Positions 1-9,219 of a stretch of 64,000 nucleotides of DNA are shown here, in pieces; position 1 is the stretch's first letter, and every line of letters starts with the position of its first letter. The notes beneath the pieces are model-generated. The model saw nothing but the letters and a program-made list of their open reading frames with translations. It was not told the DNA's origin and searched no databases. Source of the DNA: Deltaproteobacteria bacterium (GTDB lineage: Bacteria > Myxococcota_A > Polyangia > Polyangiales > Ga0077539). The translations under genes were made by a program, and so were the position numbers. The DNA is taken from the NCBI GenBank assembly GCA_016704445.1, contig JADJAE010000160.1:62001-126000 (forward strand). Direction: 5' to 3'.

Positions 1-2260
1 ACTGGAACGAGTACTCGAGCGCGTCGGACTGGTTGTCCGTCGCCTCGGCGACGAGGACGTCGTTGTCGAAGCGCGTCGTCAGCTCCGGGGCGACCGGGTC
101 GACGATGAAGGTGAACTGCGCGGGCTCCGCGTCGGCGCTCTCGGGCTCGCCGGCGATGCGGGCGCGCACCTCGATGGTGTGGAGGCCGGGGCTCGCGAGC
201 GCGAAGTCCTGCACCTCGTAGCGGGTCTCGGTGGAGAAGCTCGACCAGGTCTGGCGGTCGAGGCGCCAGCTGTACTCGGCGGCGTGGCCGAAGTCGTTCG
301 GGGTCGAGACGTGGAAGCTCACGCGGGGGAGGTTCTCCCGGCGGAAGCCGTCGACGGTGAAGAAGCTCGGGTCGACGCGCACGCCGTCGAGGGCGGCGGC
401 GGTGTCGAGGGCGACCGTGGCGGTGCGCGCCCCGGCGGGCATGAAGGTGATGCCCGCGAAGAGGCCGAGGAAGCGGTTGGCGCCCTCGGTGACGCCCTGC
501 ACGCCGCTGGGCGGGATGGTGATCTGGACGCGGCCGAGGGACATGCCGCCGCTGCCGGGGATGTCGAAGCCGGGGATGCTGATCGGCGAGAGGCCGCCGC
601 CGAGCATGCCGAGCGCCGGCGCCAGGATCGCCTGGAGCGAGGTGCCGATGAGGGCGGGGTTGCCCGAGAGCAGGGAGTTGTTGGAGACCGTGATGTTCTC
701 GGTGCGGAGCATGCCGAGGCGCGGGCGAAGGCCGCCGGCGTCGCTCTCCAGGTTGACCCCGACGACCGCGTCGGTGGTGAGGGTCATGAAGCGGACGTAG
801 CGCTCCTCGCTCCAGGCGTAGAAGTCGAGCGCGAGCCGGGGCAGGCGGATGTTGAGCAGCGGGTCGGTGTCGACGTTGGTGCCGCGACCGATGCGCACCA
901 CCGGCGGCTGCTGCGGGCGCAGGAGGATGGCGACCGGCCCGGTGGTCTGCGGGAAGAGGAGCTGGCGCATGGAGCTGAGCGCCGGGAGGATGCTGAAGGT
1001 GCCGGCGGAGATCTGCTGGCTGAGGTTGGTCCCGACGCCGAGGCAGAGCGTGCCCGCGTCCCAGAGCTGGTAGGCGGAGTAGTTGAGGTACTCCTCCGCG
1101 ATGCCGATGCCGAGGTCGGCCGGCGTCGAGGTGCCGGGCACCACGTTGGCGCGCAGGGCCATGTACTCGGGGATCGTCGGGATCGCCGGCGGGGCGATGC
1201 GCGGCACGCACGCGTTGTGCGCCATGGACTGCATCGCGCCGAACATGTTGATGCTCATGCCGCCGTTGATGACCTGCCCGTCGCGCATCGGGTCACCGGC
1301 CGCGAGCGTGTACCGGACGTTGGCGCGGACGCCGGGCGAGAGCGACGCGAAGAGCGCGCCGAAGTTGCCCGCGCCGTCGGTGCCGAGGAGCGTCGGGACG
1401 TTGCTGTTGTCGGGGTAGACGCAGGTGCCGCTGCGGTTGGTGGTGCCCGTGGGGCACCCCGGCGGGTTGGGCATTGCGCGCTGCGCCAGCGCGTTGGAGA
1501 TCGGACCGAGCGCGCCGCTGATCTGTCCCCGCACGAGGTTGACGATGGTGCCGCGGAGGAGGTTCACGATGCCGCAGACCCAGCTCCCGGTGCAGCTGAT
1601 GTCGGCGTCCTCGATGCCCTCGCCGGGAGTCTCCTGCACGACGTCACCAGAGCCGGTGGGGGAGACCAGGTCGGCGCGGTGGTAGTTCATCCGCGGCGCG
1701 TGGGTGTCGCGGCGGATGGTCGTCCTGGCCCAGAGGCCGATGTACGGATGGCTCCCTCGCGCGGTGTTGATGTTGAGCGTGGGCGACGCGATGGTGCCGC
1801 AGAAGGTGCCGCCGCAGGTGTCGCTGCACGAGCCGAGGCACGCACGCACCGGGATGTCGCCGCTGATGACAATGCGGGTGCGGAGGTTGATCGCGTTGGG
1901 GTCGGCGAAGCTGAGGTCGAGCGCGCCGGTGGTGGGGAGCGAGAGCGCGATGTTGCAGCGCCCCGACGGGCAGACGATGGCACGGCCGACGCTGAGGTTC
2001 TGCGACACCGTCGGCACCGGGATGCCGCCGCCCACAAGGCCGCCGAGGAGGCCCGGCGCGATGGCCTCGAGGCGGTTGAGCCCGTTCTCCGAGAGGCGGA
2101 TCTGCGCCGCTCGCGGGATGCGGGTCTCTGGAGCCAGCGGATAGCCCCCTGGGATGGGCGCGATCGCCCCCCCCGCACAGCCCGAGCAACCACCGCCGCT
2201 ACATCCTGAAACCAGGACCACGGCGATCATCCAGTAGACCCTACGCAGCGTCGACCACAT
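1..2260 (-). CDS. Large exported lipoprotein, possible BPI/TULIP fold plus Ig-like domain (3' end beyond window)
   Basis: At least 753 residues, running off the left edge. The start is the ATG at 2260, preceded by AGAGG about 9 bases upstream. Residues 1-20 form a lipoprotein signal ending LVSGC, with Cys20 as the likely lipid anchor, followed by a Gly/Cys-rich spacer. Residues about 50-600 are rich in predicted beta strand. Features such as RLSENGLNRL near residue 57, the segment around residue 380 (LGIGIAEEYLNYSAYQLW), and NPALIGTSLQAIL followed by LFAGITF near residue 600 resemble the two halves of BPI/LBP proteins. From about residue 610 an Ig-like beta domain follows (YSWRLDRQTWSSFS). 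The BPI assignment is my pattern reading, not a database result. No enzyme motif is visible. Likely role: an outer-membrane-anchored lipid- or ligand-binding protein. Confidence 0.75.
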   Translation of the reverse strand, partial: MWSTLRRVYWMIAVVLVSGCSGGGCSGCAGGAIAPIPGGYPLAPETRIPRAAQIRLSENGLNRLEAIAPGLLGGLVGGGIPVPTVSQNLSVGRAIVCPSGRCNIALSLPTTGALDLSFADPNAINLRTRIVISGDIPVRACLGSCSDTCGGTFCGTIASPTLNINTARGSHPYIGLWARTTIRRDTHAPRMNYHRADLVSPTGSGDVVQETPGEGIEDADISCTGSWVCGIVNLLRGTIVNLVRGQISGALGPISNALAQRAMPNPPGCPTGTTNRSGTCVYPDNSNVPTLLGTDGAGNFGALFASLSPGVRANVRYTLAAGDPMRDGQVINGGMSINMFGAMQSMAHNACVPRIAPPAIPTIPEYMALRANVVPGTSTPADLGIGIAEEYLNYSAYQLWDAGTLCLGVGTNLSQQISAGTFSILPALSSMRQLLFPQTTGPVAILLRPQQPPVVRIGRGTNVDTDPLLNIRLPRLALDFYAWSEERYVRFMTLTTDAVVGVNLESDAGGLRPRLGMLRTENITVSNNSLLSGNPALIGTSLQAILAPALGMLGGGLSPISIPGFDIPGSGGMSLGRVQITIPPSGVQGVTEGANRFLGLFAGITFMPAGARTATVALDTAAALDGVRVDPSFFTVDGFRRENLPRVSFHVSTPNDFGHAAEYSWRLDRQTWSSFSTETRYEVQDFALASPGLHTIEVRARIAGEPESADAEPAQFTFIVDPVAPELTTRFDNDVLVAEATDNQSDALEYSFQ

Positions 2261-2467
2261 CAGGACGATCCTCTTGCCGCGACGACGCGGCAGCTGGAGA
2301 TGGGCAACGCGCGAGGCACCTGCGCGACGGCCCCATAAGACGAATGGGCCGCACAGTACGGCGGCATCGCGTCCCGGGTAAAGCCAGGACGTGACGCGCT
2401 TCAGGGGGTCGTGAATGACGGAGGGAGGAGAGGGCCCGATGCCACGGTGACCGCGGCGGAGCGTGGC

Positions 2468-3475
2468 TTACTGCGCGATGTTGGCGGAGATCGCCGCGAA
2501 GTTCGCGCGGAGGTGGTAGGCGGGCATGCCGTTGACCATGGTGTCCGGCTGACGGGCCCAGCCCGACTGCGGGTCGGTCATGCAGTTGGCGCCCGAGATG
2601 ATGGTGCAGAGGGGAGTCGGGTTGCCGCCGATGGTGACGTTGACCATCTTGGCGTTCTCGACGGTGATGTCGGCGTCGACCTGGCCGTAGGGCTGGTCGC
2701 AGTTGTCCTCGGTGAGCCAGCGGCTGGTGGTCTCGGTGTAGCGACCGCCCGCCGCGAGGCCGCCGCCGATGCAGCCGCGGTCAGCGGTGAGGTGCACGTT
2801 GGTGATGCGGGTGTTGTCCATCGGCAGCTGCGTGAGCAGCATGGTGCCGGCCTCATCGCTGAAGATCGGGATGTTGACCGTGGTGGTCACCGTCGTGGTG
2901 GCCGCGCGGGTGCCGGTCACCATGACGGGGCCCGAGACCGGGTTGTAGCGGGCGCCGGAGCCGGCCGGGCCGTTGTTGTTGAAGAACGCGTACTGCCCGT
3001 CCATCAAACCAACACCGACCGAACCGCGCGTGAACATCGGGTTCAGGCCGCCAGTGCGGAAGGTGTTGGCCGTGAGGTCGAACTGCAGACCCCAGATGAA
3101 GGTGCCGCGCTGGAGGGTCGGGTTGATCGTGGAGAGGATCGCGGCGCTGGCGAGCGCGGCCGGCTGGGTGATCTTGAGGTACGTGAGGCGGAAGCCCGGG
3201 CGCATGGCGTTGTTCATGAAGCGGCCGCGCGGACAGACCGGATCGGTCGTGCACTGGAAGTACGGCACCGGGCCGCCGTCGACCGGGGGCGCGCTGCACG
3301 AGGTCATGTCGGGCGTCGGGTCGGCGATGGGGGTCGGGGTGCAGACGCCCGTGTCGGCGCCGCCGCCGGTGTCGCTCGGGACGCCGCTGTCGGTCACGGG
3401 GGCGGGATCGTCGCTACAGGCGCCGATGGAGCCCGCGAGGAGACTGGTGAGGAGAAGGGTCGAGAAACGGTTCAT
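2468..3475 (-). CDS. Uncharacterised exported lipoprotein, 335 aa
   Basis: The signal peptide has lipobox IGAC at about residues 17-20, followed by an Asp/Thr/Gly-rich spacer (about residues 21-45) typical of myxobacterial surface lipoproteins. The mature part contains scattered Cys, a Thr-rich stretch and no recognisable catalytic motif. The start is set by GGAGG five bases before the ATG at 3475. It lies 207 bases from the larger lipoprotein gene at 2260 on the same strand; co-transcription is possible but not shown. I do not recognise the family. It is probably an outer-membrane or surface-exposed protein. Confidence 0.8.
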   Translation of the reverse strand: MNRFSTLLLTSLLAGSIGACSDDPAPVTDSGVPSDTGGGADTGVCTPTPIADPTPDMTSCSAPPVDGGPVPYFQCTTDPVCPRGRFMNNAMRPGFRLTYLKITQPAALASAAILSTINPTLQRGTFIWGLQFDLTANTFRTGGLNPMFTRGSVGVGLMDGQYAFFNNNGPAGSGARYNPVSGPVMVTGTRAATTTVTTTVNIPIFSDEAGTMLLTQLPMDNTRITNVHLTADRGCIGGGLAAGGRYTETTSRWLTEDNCDQPYGQVDADITVENAKMVNVTIGGNPTPLCTIISGANCMTDPQSGWARQPDTMVNGMPAYHLRANFAAISANIAQ

Positions 3476-3592
3476 GAATACCTCCGCGATCGATGATCGA
3501 TGTGTGCACGCAGGGTAAGGAAGCCCCGATCGCCCGCGCGGCGCGGACGGTACGCGATGCCTCCAGAGCCCGCAAGCGGCTGTCCGAAGCGG

Positions 3593-4504
3593 TCAGATGT
3601 TGTCGTAGTGGACGAGGCGGCCGAAGGCGCGGACGCGCTCCTGGACGTGGGCCTCGGTGGCGTCGACGACGCCCTTGGTGCCGTACTGCTCGACGCAGAG
3701 GGAGGCCACCGCGGAGCCGTGCACCACCGCGCGGCGCAGCGACGCGGCGGTGATGGGGCCCTGCGCGTCGAGGTACCCGAGCATGGCGCCCGCGAAGGTG
3801 TCGCCCGCGCCGGTGGGGTCGACCACCTCCTCGAGGGGGTAGGCAGGCGCGTGGAAGGCCCCGTGGTCGTCGAAGAGGAAGGCCCCGTACTCGCCCTGCT
3901 TCACCACGACGCGGCTCGGGCCGAGGGCGCGCAGCGCGCGGCCGACCTTGGAGATGACCTTGTGGCCGGAGAGGTCGCGGGCTTCCTCCTCGTTGATGAT
4001 GAGCAGGTCGATGCGGCGCAGCAGGCGGAGCAGGGCCTCGGGGGTGCCCTTGATCCAGAAGTTCATGGTGTCGGCGGCGACCAGCTCGGGCTTCTGGGCC
4101 TGGTCGAGCACCTCGGACTGGAGGTCGGGGTGGATGTTGCCGAGCAGCACCACCCGCGAGCTGCGGTAGCTCTCCGGCAGGGTCGGGCGGAAGTGCTCGA
4201 ACACGTTGAGCCGGGTGTCGAGCGACTCCCGCGACGAGAGGTCGGCGTTGTACCGGCCGTGCCAGCGGAAGGTCTCGCCCTCGACGATCTGCACGCCCGC
4301 GAGGTCGACCCGGCGCGAGGCCAGGGTCTTCAGGGTGGCGTCGGGGAAGTCCTTGCCCACGACGCCGACCATCCGCACGTCCGTGTAGAGGCCTGCGGAG
4401 AGCGAGGCGAAGGTGGCCGAGCCCCCGACCAGCTCATGCTGCTCGCCCGTGCTCGAGAACTCCACGGTGTCGACGGCCATCGATCCAACGATCAGAACAC
4501 TCAC
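3593..4504 (-). CDS. PfkB-family carbohydrate/nucleoside kinase
   Basis: 303 residues, the usual length for ribokinase/PfkB enzymes, which phosphorylate a sugar or nucleoside with ATP in the cytosol. It opens with a strand and glycine turn (VLIVGSMAVDTVEF) and has the substrate-side GGSATFAS segment. Near residues 228-240 it carries the signature DPTGAGDTFAGA, whose Asp is the catalytic base and whose GAGD forms the anion hole. The start is GTG at 4504, with AGGAGAG about 8 bases upstream. Substrate cannot be read from the sequence; adenosine-kinase-like and fructokinase-like annotations are both plausible. It stands alone between lipoprotein genes. Confidence 0.93.
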   Translation of the reverse strand: MSVLIVGSMAVDTVEFSSTGEQHELVGGSATFASLSAGLYTDVRMVGVVGKDFPDATLKTLASRRVDLAGVQIVEGETFRWHGRYNADLSSRESLDTRLNVFEHFRPTLPESYRSSRVVLLGNIHPDLQSEVLDQAQKPELVAADTMNFWIKGTPEALLRLLRRIDLLIINEEEARDLSGHKVISKVGRALRALGPSRVVVKQGEYGAFLFDDHGAFHAPAYPLEEVVDPTGAGDTFAGAMLGYLDAQGPITAASLRRAVVHGSAVASLCVEQYGTKGVVDATEAHVQERVRAFGRLVHYDNI

Positions 4505-4569
4505 GATGAACTCTCCTGGTGCCGCGCGTCGCGGCGGGCACCGTCCCTACCGTGCGAGGCGCGGCGCGG

Positions 4570-4995
4570 TCAACGCCCCGCGTCCCTGTGCCTCGCGTAG
4601 GGGGCGCGCTCGACGCGAACGTCCTCCTCGCGCTCGGCCCGGCGCACCCGCAGCACCACCACGGTGCCCACCTCTCCGCGCAGCCGGGCGACCAGCTCGG
4701 CGGGGGAGCGACCGCGCACCGGTTGGCCGTCGATGGCCACGATCGTCGCCCCGCTCCGGAGCCCCGCCCTCGCGGCCGCGCCCCCCTCGGGCACCCGGTC
4801 GAGCAGCAGCACCCCCTGCGACGGCCGGTGGCGCAGCGTCGCGCCGATGCCGCCGGGCCACGATCCGCCGAGGTTGCCGATGCCCGGCCCGCCCGAGGCG
4901 CAACCCCCCGCCCAGCCTGCGAGCAGCAGCAACGCGCCGAGCAGTGCACCATTCGCTTGCGCGGCCGGGGCGGAGGCGCGAGCATCGCGAGACAC
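4570..4995 (-). CDS. Small PDZ-domain lipoprotein
   Basis: About 141 residues when started at the GTG at 4995. The longer open frame to 5226 would run through the kinase coding region on the other strand. A hydrophobic segment (LLGALLLLAGWAGGC) ending in Cys-Ala looks like a lipoprotein signal. It is followed by a PDZ domain with the peptide-binding-loop motif and the typical GLRSGATIVAIDGQPV strand-turn. No protease domain is attached, so it probably acts as a periplasmic or membrane-tethered adaptor. It is divergent from the Ser/Thr kinase with about 50 bases between the starts, so a shared regulatory region is possible. The start is the least certain part. Confidence 0.75.
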   Translation of the reverse strand: MSRDARASAPAAQANGALLGALLLLAGWAGGCASGGPGIGNLGGSWPGGIGATLRHRPSQGVLLLDRVPEGGAAARAGLRSGATIVAIDGQPVRGRSPAELVARLRGEVGTVVVLRVRRAEREEDVRVERAPYARHRDAGR

Positions 4996-5047
4996 CGTGA
5001 CGAGTCCCAATCCAGCGCAGGGGCCGGGCGAATCGGCGCCTCCGGCG

Positions 5048-6889
5048 ATGATCGGCGGATACAGGTTGATCGAGCTGCTCGGGCGGGGCGGCATGGGCGA
5101 GGTGTACCGCGCCGAGAGGGAGGGCCCCGGGGGCTTTCGACGCCGGGCGGCGGTGAAGCGCATCCTGCCTCGATTGCAGGGAGACCCCAACCTCCGGGCG
5201 CGCTTCATCCAGGAGGCGCGCATCAACGGCTACCTCGAGCACCCCAACGTGGTGCAGGTGCTCGACTTCGGCGACCAGCCCGAGCCCTACCTGGCGCTGG
5301 AGTACGTCGAGGGCACCACCGCCGCGAGGGTGCTCAAGGCCTGCGCCGAGCGGGGCCAGCGGCTGCCTCCGGTCGCGGTGGCCTACCTCGTGGCCGAGGC
5401 CGCCACGGGGCTCGACTACGCGCACCGCCGCGAGGACGAGCAGCGCCGGCCGCTGCAGATCGTCCACCGCGACGTGTCGCCGCAAAACCTGCTGATCTCC
5501 CTCGAAGGCACCATCAAGGTCTCGGACTTCGGCGTAGCCCGCGCGGTGCTGAGCGGCGCCGCGCCCGGAGCGGCGGTCACCAAGCTCGCCTACGCCGCGC
5601 CCGAGCTGCTCACCGGCCAGGCCGCCGACTGGCGCGTCGACGTCTTCGCGCTGGGCGTGGTGCTCTGGGAGATGCTGCTGGTGCGCCCGCTGGTGCCGCG
5701 CTCCGACCCCAACGCCGCGCGCCAGGTGCTGCTGTCGGGCCGCTTCGACCCGCCCTCGCGCGTCGACCCGCAGGTGCCGCAGCCCTTCGACGCGGTGGTG
5801 CTCGGCGCGCTCGCGGTCGACCCCGCGATGCGCACGCAGTCCGCGGGGCTCCTCGCGCAGCAGCTCCGCGCGCTCATCCACGGCATCCATCCCGGCTTCG
5901 ACGCCACGGAGTTCGTCCGCGTCCTCGCTCGCACCCTGCCGGAGATTCCCTGGCGCGCGCCCTCCGCCCCGGCCCCGGAGCCTCAGCCCCAGGGCCCCGT
6001 GGCCGCCATCCCCGGTCGGCTCGCGACGATGCCTCCGCCGACCCGCGAGGCGCCCGCCGGGCTCACGCCGATGCAGCCGATGGCGGGCTTCGGCGCTCCC
6101 GCGGCGATGCCCCTCGGCGAGCCCGCTCCGGCCGTCATGGCCCCGCTGCCTCCCCCCGCGGCGCCCGGCTTCGGCGGCCTTCCCCCGCTGGGCCCGGCGA
6201 GCCCGCTCGACCTCTCGGTTCCGCCGTCGCCGCGGGCTTCGCTCGACGTCGCGCCCCCGCCGAGCGCCGCCATCGGCCCGCTCCCCAGGCCGAAGGAAGC
6301 CCCCTCGACCGGGCCATCGACGCGCGCCATCACCCTCGGCATCGCGGCCCTGATGGTCGTCGCCGCGGGCCTGATCTTCTGGTGGATCACCAGCAGCCGC
6401 GAGCCGGTGCGACCTCCGACGGGCCCTGGCACCGCGGTGGCGATCCTGCCGGGCGCCGAGCCGCATCCGGTCGAGCCGGTCGCCGAGCCGACCAGCCCCG
6501 TGGCCCCCGCGGCCCCCGCGGCGAGGGACTACACGCCTCGCGCGCTCGCGGCGATCAGCGCACTCGAGCCTCGGGTGATCGCGTGCCTCCGCGCCGACCG
6601 CAACGCCGCCGAGGAGTGCACCGCGAACGTGACCTTCGACAACGCCAACGGCGCGGCGGTGAGCAGCGAGGTGCTCTTCCGCGCGCCTCGAGGGAGCACC
6701 GCGAGGGTGCAGCGCTGCGTGCAGACCGTGCTGCAGCAGGCGCGCTTCACCACTGACCCGGGGGCCTCGGGGATGACCCGGGCGACGAAGTCCTGGCGCA
6801 TGGGTCGCGCGCTCAGCACCGGCGGCGGCGGGGGGGGCGGCGGCGGCAACGACACCATCTACTTCCCCTTCGGCGTGCCTCGTCGCTGA
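5048..6889 (+). CDS. Transmembrane Ser/Thr protein kinase with AgmX/PglI-like C-terminal domain
   Basis: 613 residues from the ATG at 5048; a GTG at 4997 would add 17. The kinase domain spans about residues 4-290: Gly loop LGRGGMGEV, Lys37 in AVKRI, HRDVSPQN at 140-147 (catalytic Asp142) and DFG at 160-162. A Pro/Ala-rich linker follows (about 300-425). A single membrane helix (ITLGIAALMVVAAGLIFWW) lies near 430-450. The outer part has IACLRADRN...CTANVTF...VQRCVQ, a pattern shared with the AgmX/PglI C-terminal domain of the gene ending at 25900. A Gly-rich run and IYFPFG end the protein. It probably phosphorylates cytosolic targets in response to an envelope signal. The domain parallel is my own comparison. 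Confidence 0.92.
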   Translation: MIGGYRLIELLGRGGMGEVYRAEREGPGGFRRRAAVKRILPRLQGDPNLRARFIQEARINGYLEHPNVVQVLDFGDQPEPYLALEYVEGTTAARVLKACAERGQRLPPVAVAYLVAEAATGLDYAHRREDEQRRPLQIVHRDVSPQNLLISLEGTIKVSDFGVARAVLSGAAPGAAVTKLAYAAPELLTGQAADWRVDVFALGVVLWEMLLVRPLVPRSDPNAARQVLLSGRFDPPSRVDPQVPQPFDAVVLGALAVDPAMRTQSAGLLAQQLRALIHGIHPGFDATEFVRVLARTLPEIPWRAPSAPAPEPQPQGPVAAIPGRLATMPPPTREAPAGLTPMQPMAGFGAPAAMPLGEPAPAVMAPLPPPAAPGFGGLPPLGPASPLDLSVPPSPRASLDVAPPPSAAIGPLPRPKEAPSTGPSTRAITLGIAALMVVAAGLIFWWITSSREPVRPPTGPGTAVAILPGAEPHPVEPVAEPTSPVAPAAPAARDYTPRALAAISALEPRVIACLRADRNAAEECTANVTFDNANGAAVSSEVLFRAPRGSTARVQRCVQTVLQQARFTTDPGASGMTRATKSWRMGRALSTGGGGGGGGGNDTIYFPFGVPRR

Positions 6890-7036
6890 CTGCTCGGAAC
6901 CCCTTTACGAATCCCGGTCGGGCGGGCACATTCCCGCCGCGCTCGGCGGCCCCCCTTTTGAGGAGGGCCCGCATGGAGCGCCTGATACGTGGCGCACGGA
7001 GCGCCCGATCACCTCATCACACGGAGAACCATCGTC

Positions 7037-7990
7037 ATGGCGAAGCGGAACAAGATCGCGCTCATCGGCGCAGGCAACATCGGCGGCGAGCTGGCGGCCA
7101 TTGCGGCGCGCAAGCAGCTCGGCGACGTGGTGCTCTTCGACATCCCGTCGAAGGCCGATTTCGCGAAGGGCAAGGCCCTCGACCTGATGCAGAACAACGC
7201 CATCACCGGCGATGACGCCTCCATCATCGGCAGCTCCGACTGGGCCGACGTCGCGGGCGCGGACGTGGTGATCATCACCGCGGGCGTGCCCCGCAAGCCG
7301 GGCCAGAGCCGCGACGACCTCGTGGGCATCAACCTCCCGATCATCCGCAACGTGGCGGAGAACGCGAAGAAGCACTGCCCCGACGCGTTCACCATCGTGA
7401 TCTCGAACCCCCTCGACGTGATGGTGTGGGCCTTCCAGCAGTGGACGGGCTTCCCCCGCGAGCGCGTGGTCGGCATGGCCGGCGTGCTCGACTCGGCGCG
7501 GCTCCAGCACTTCCTCGCGGCGGAGGTCGGCGTGAGCGCCAAGGACGTGCGCGCGATGGTGCTCGGCGGCCACGGCGACGACATGGTCGCGGCGCGCGGC
7601 TACTGCACCATCAACGGCGTCCCGGTCGCGCAGCAGATCTCGAGCGAGCGCCTCGACGCCATCGAGGCCCGCACCCGCGGCGGCGGCGGCGAGATCGTCA
7701 AGCTCATGGGCACCAGCGCCTACTACGCCCCGGCGACGGCGGCGATGGCGATGGCCGAGTCGTACCTGCTCGACCAGAAGCGCATGCTCGCGGCGGCGGC
7801 GTACCTCGACGGCCAGTACGGTTACAAGGACATGTATCTCGGCGTCCCCGTAGTGATCGGCGGCAACGGCGTCGAGCGCATCGTGGAGATCCAGCTGAGC
7901 GACGCCGAGAAGGCCGCGCTCGCCAAGAGCGCCGACAGCGTCCGCGGGGTGGTCGACGTCGCGAAGCGCCTCAGCGCGCAGCAGGCCTGA
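7037..7990 (+). CDS. mdh: Malate dehydrogenase (NAD, LDH-like type)
   Basis: 317 residues. It interconverts malate and oxaloacetate with NAD in the TCA cycle. The dinucleotide fold begins with GAGNIGG (residues 10-16). It also has GVPRKPGQSRDDL (mobile substrate loop with its Arg residues), SNPLDVM, GVLDSAR and the catalytic His179 in GGHGDDM. These mark the lactate-dehydrogenase-like MDH class found in many bacteria. The start is the ATG at 7037, with GGAGA about 10 bases upstream; an earlier in-frame ATG at 6989 lacks such a site. It is the first gene of mdh-sucC-sucD, with only 4 bases before sucC, so the three are very likely co-transcribed. Confidence 0.97.
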   Translation: MAKRNKIALIGAGNIGGELAAIAARKQLGDVVLFDIPSKADFAKGKALDLMQNNAITGDDASIIGSSDWADVAGADVVIITAGVPRKPGQSRDDLVGINLPIIRNVAENAKKHCPDAFTIVISNPLDVMVWAFQQWTGFPRERVVGMAGVLDSARLQHFLAAEVGVSAKDVRAMVLGGHGDDMVAARGYCTINGVPVAQQISSERLDAIEARTRGGGGEIVKLMGTSAYYAPATAAMAMAESYLLDQKRMLAAAAYLDGQYGYKDMYLGVPVVIGGNGVERIVEIQLSDAEKAALAKSADSVRGVVDVAKRLSAQQA

Positions 7991-7994
7991 GCCG

Positions 7995-9209
7995 ATGAAG
8001 ATCCACGAGTATCAGGGCAAGGAGATCTTCCGGAAGTACGGCATCGCGGTGCCGCTCGGCATCGCGGCGAGGACCCCGGACGAGGCGAAGGCGGCGGCGG
8101 AGAAGCTCGCCGAGCAGACCGGCCAGTCGCTGGTGGTGGTGAAGTCGCAGATCCACGCCGGCGGCCGCGGCAAGGGCCAGGTCCACAAGGGCGACAACGT
8201 GGTCTCGCGCGGCGTCGAGGTCTGCAAGGGCGGCGCGGACGCGGCGCGCGACGCGGCGTGGCGGATGCTCGGCGGCAAGCTGGTGACCATCCAGACCGAC
8301 CCCGGGGGCCAGCTGGTGCGCACGGTCTTCGTCGAGCAGGGGATCAACATCGCCCGGGAGCTCTACCTGGGCATGCTGGTCGACCGGGACACCCGGCGCG
8401 TGGTGGTGATGGCCAGCGCCGAGGGCGGCATGGACATCGAGCACGTGGCGGCGACGACGCCGGAGAAGATCCTGAAGGTGTGGATCGACCCGACGGCGGG
8501 CCTGATGCCGTACCAGTCGCGGGAGCTCGGCTTCGGCCTCGGGCTCTCCAAGGACCAGGTCGCGAAGTTCGTGGCGCTGGTCGGGTCGCTCTACAAGCTC
8601 TTCGTCGCGGAGGACTGCTCTCTCGTCGAGGTGAACCCGCTGATCGTGACCGTCGACGGCAACGTGATGGCGCTCGACGCGAAGATCACCTTCGACGACA
8701 ACGCCGACTTCCGGCACAAGGAATGGGAGGAGCTCCGGGACCCGGGTGAGGAGGACCCGACGGAGCTCGAGGCCAAGAAGTCGGGCCTGTCGTACGTGTC
8801 GCTCGACGGCAACATCGGCTGCCTGGTCAACGGCGCGGGCCTCGCGATGGCGACGATGGACATCATCTCGCACGCGGGCGGCACGCCGGCGAACTTCCTG
8901 GACGTCGGCGGCGGCGCCACCGAGGAGGCTGTCACCAAGGCGTTCTCGATCATCCTGCGATCGCCCGCGGTGAAGGGCATCTTCGTGAACATCTTCGGCG
9001 GGATCATGAAGTGCGACGTGATCGCGCAGGGCGTGATCAACGCGACGAAGACGCTGGGGCTGAAGGTCCCGCTGGTGGTTCGCCTCGAGGGGACGAACGT
9101 CGAGGAGGGTCGGCGGCTGCTCGAGGAGAGCGGCCTCGCGATCACGCCGGCGTCGACCATGCTCGACGGCGCACAGAAGATCTGCAGTCTCGTCAACGGG
9201 CAGAAGTAG
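7995..9209 (+). CDS. sucC: Succinyl-CoA synthetase (ADP-forming), beta subunit
   Basis: 404 residues, slightly longer than the E. coli protein. It forms succinate and a nucleoside triphosphate from succinyl-CoA together with SucD. The N-terminal ATP-grasp domain starts MKIHEYQGKEIFRKYG, with the nucleotide-binding QIHAGGRGKG stretch and the metal-site EVNPLIV. The C-terminal CoA-ligase-type domain contains FLDVGGGAT and NIFGGIMKCD. It lies between mdh (4-base gap) and sucD (10-base gap) on the same strand, the classical TCA arrangement. All motifs are intact, with no sign of frameshift. Confidence 0.97.
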   Translation: MKIHEYQGKEIFRKYGIAVPLGIAARTPDEAKAAAEKLAEQTGQSLVVVKSQIHAGGRGKGQVHKGDNVVSRGVEVCKGGADAARDAAWRMLGGKLVTIQTDPGGQLVRTVFVEQGINIARELYLGMLVDRDTRRVVVMASAEGGMDIEHVAATTPEKILKVWIDPTAGLMPYQSRELGFGLGLSKDQVAKFVALVGSLYKLFVAEDCSLVEVNPLIVTVDGNVMALDAKITFDDNADFRHKEWEELRDPGEEDPTELEAKKSGLSYVSLDGNIGCLVNGAGLAMATMDIISHAGGTPANFLDVGGGATEEAVTKAFSIILRSPAVKGIFVNIFGGIMKCDVIAQGVINATKTLGLKVPLVVRLEGTNVEEGRRLLEESGLAITPASTMLDGAQKICSLVNGQK

Positions 9210-9219
9210 AGGCTACGCG

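Noticed and set aside
179..2209. Long open frame on the plus strand opposite the first lipoprotein gene
   Set aside because: It is a GC-rich antisense shadow full of Arg/Glu/Val/Ala without domains. The minus-strand frame has a signal peptide, lipobox and ordered beta structure.
4996..5226. Upstream extension of the PDZ lipoprotein to an ATG at 5226
   Set aside because: It would run antisense through the kinase Gly-loop region and place 77 unlike residues before an otherwise clean lipoprotein signal.
6905..6960. GGCGGG-CACATT-CCCGCC hairpin as terminator after the Ser/Thr kinase gene
   Set aside because: The stem is only 6 bp in very GC-rich DNA with no U-run; too weak to list.
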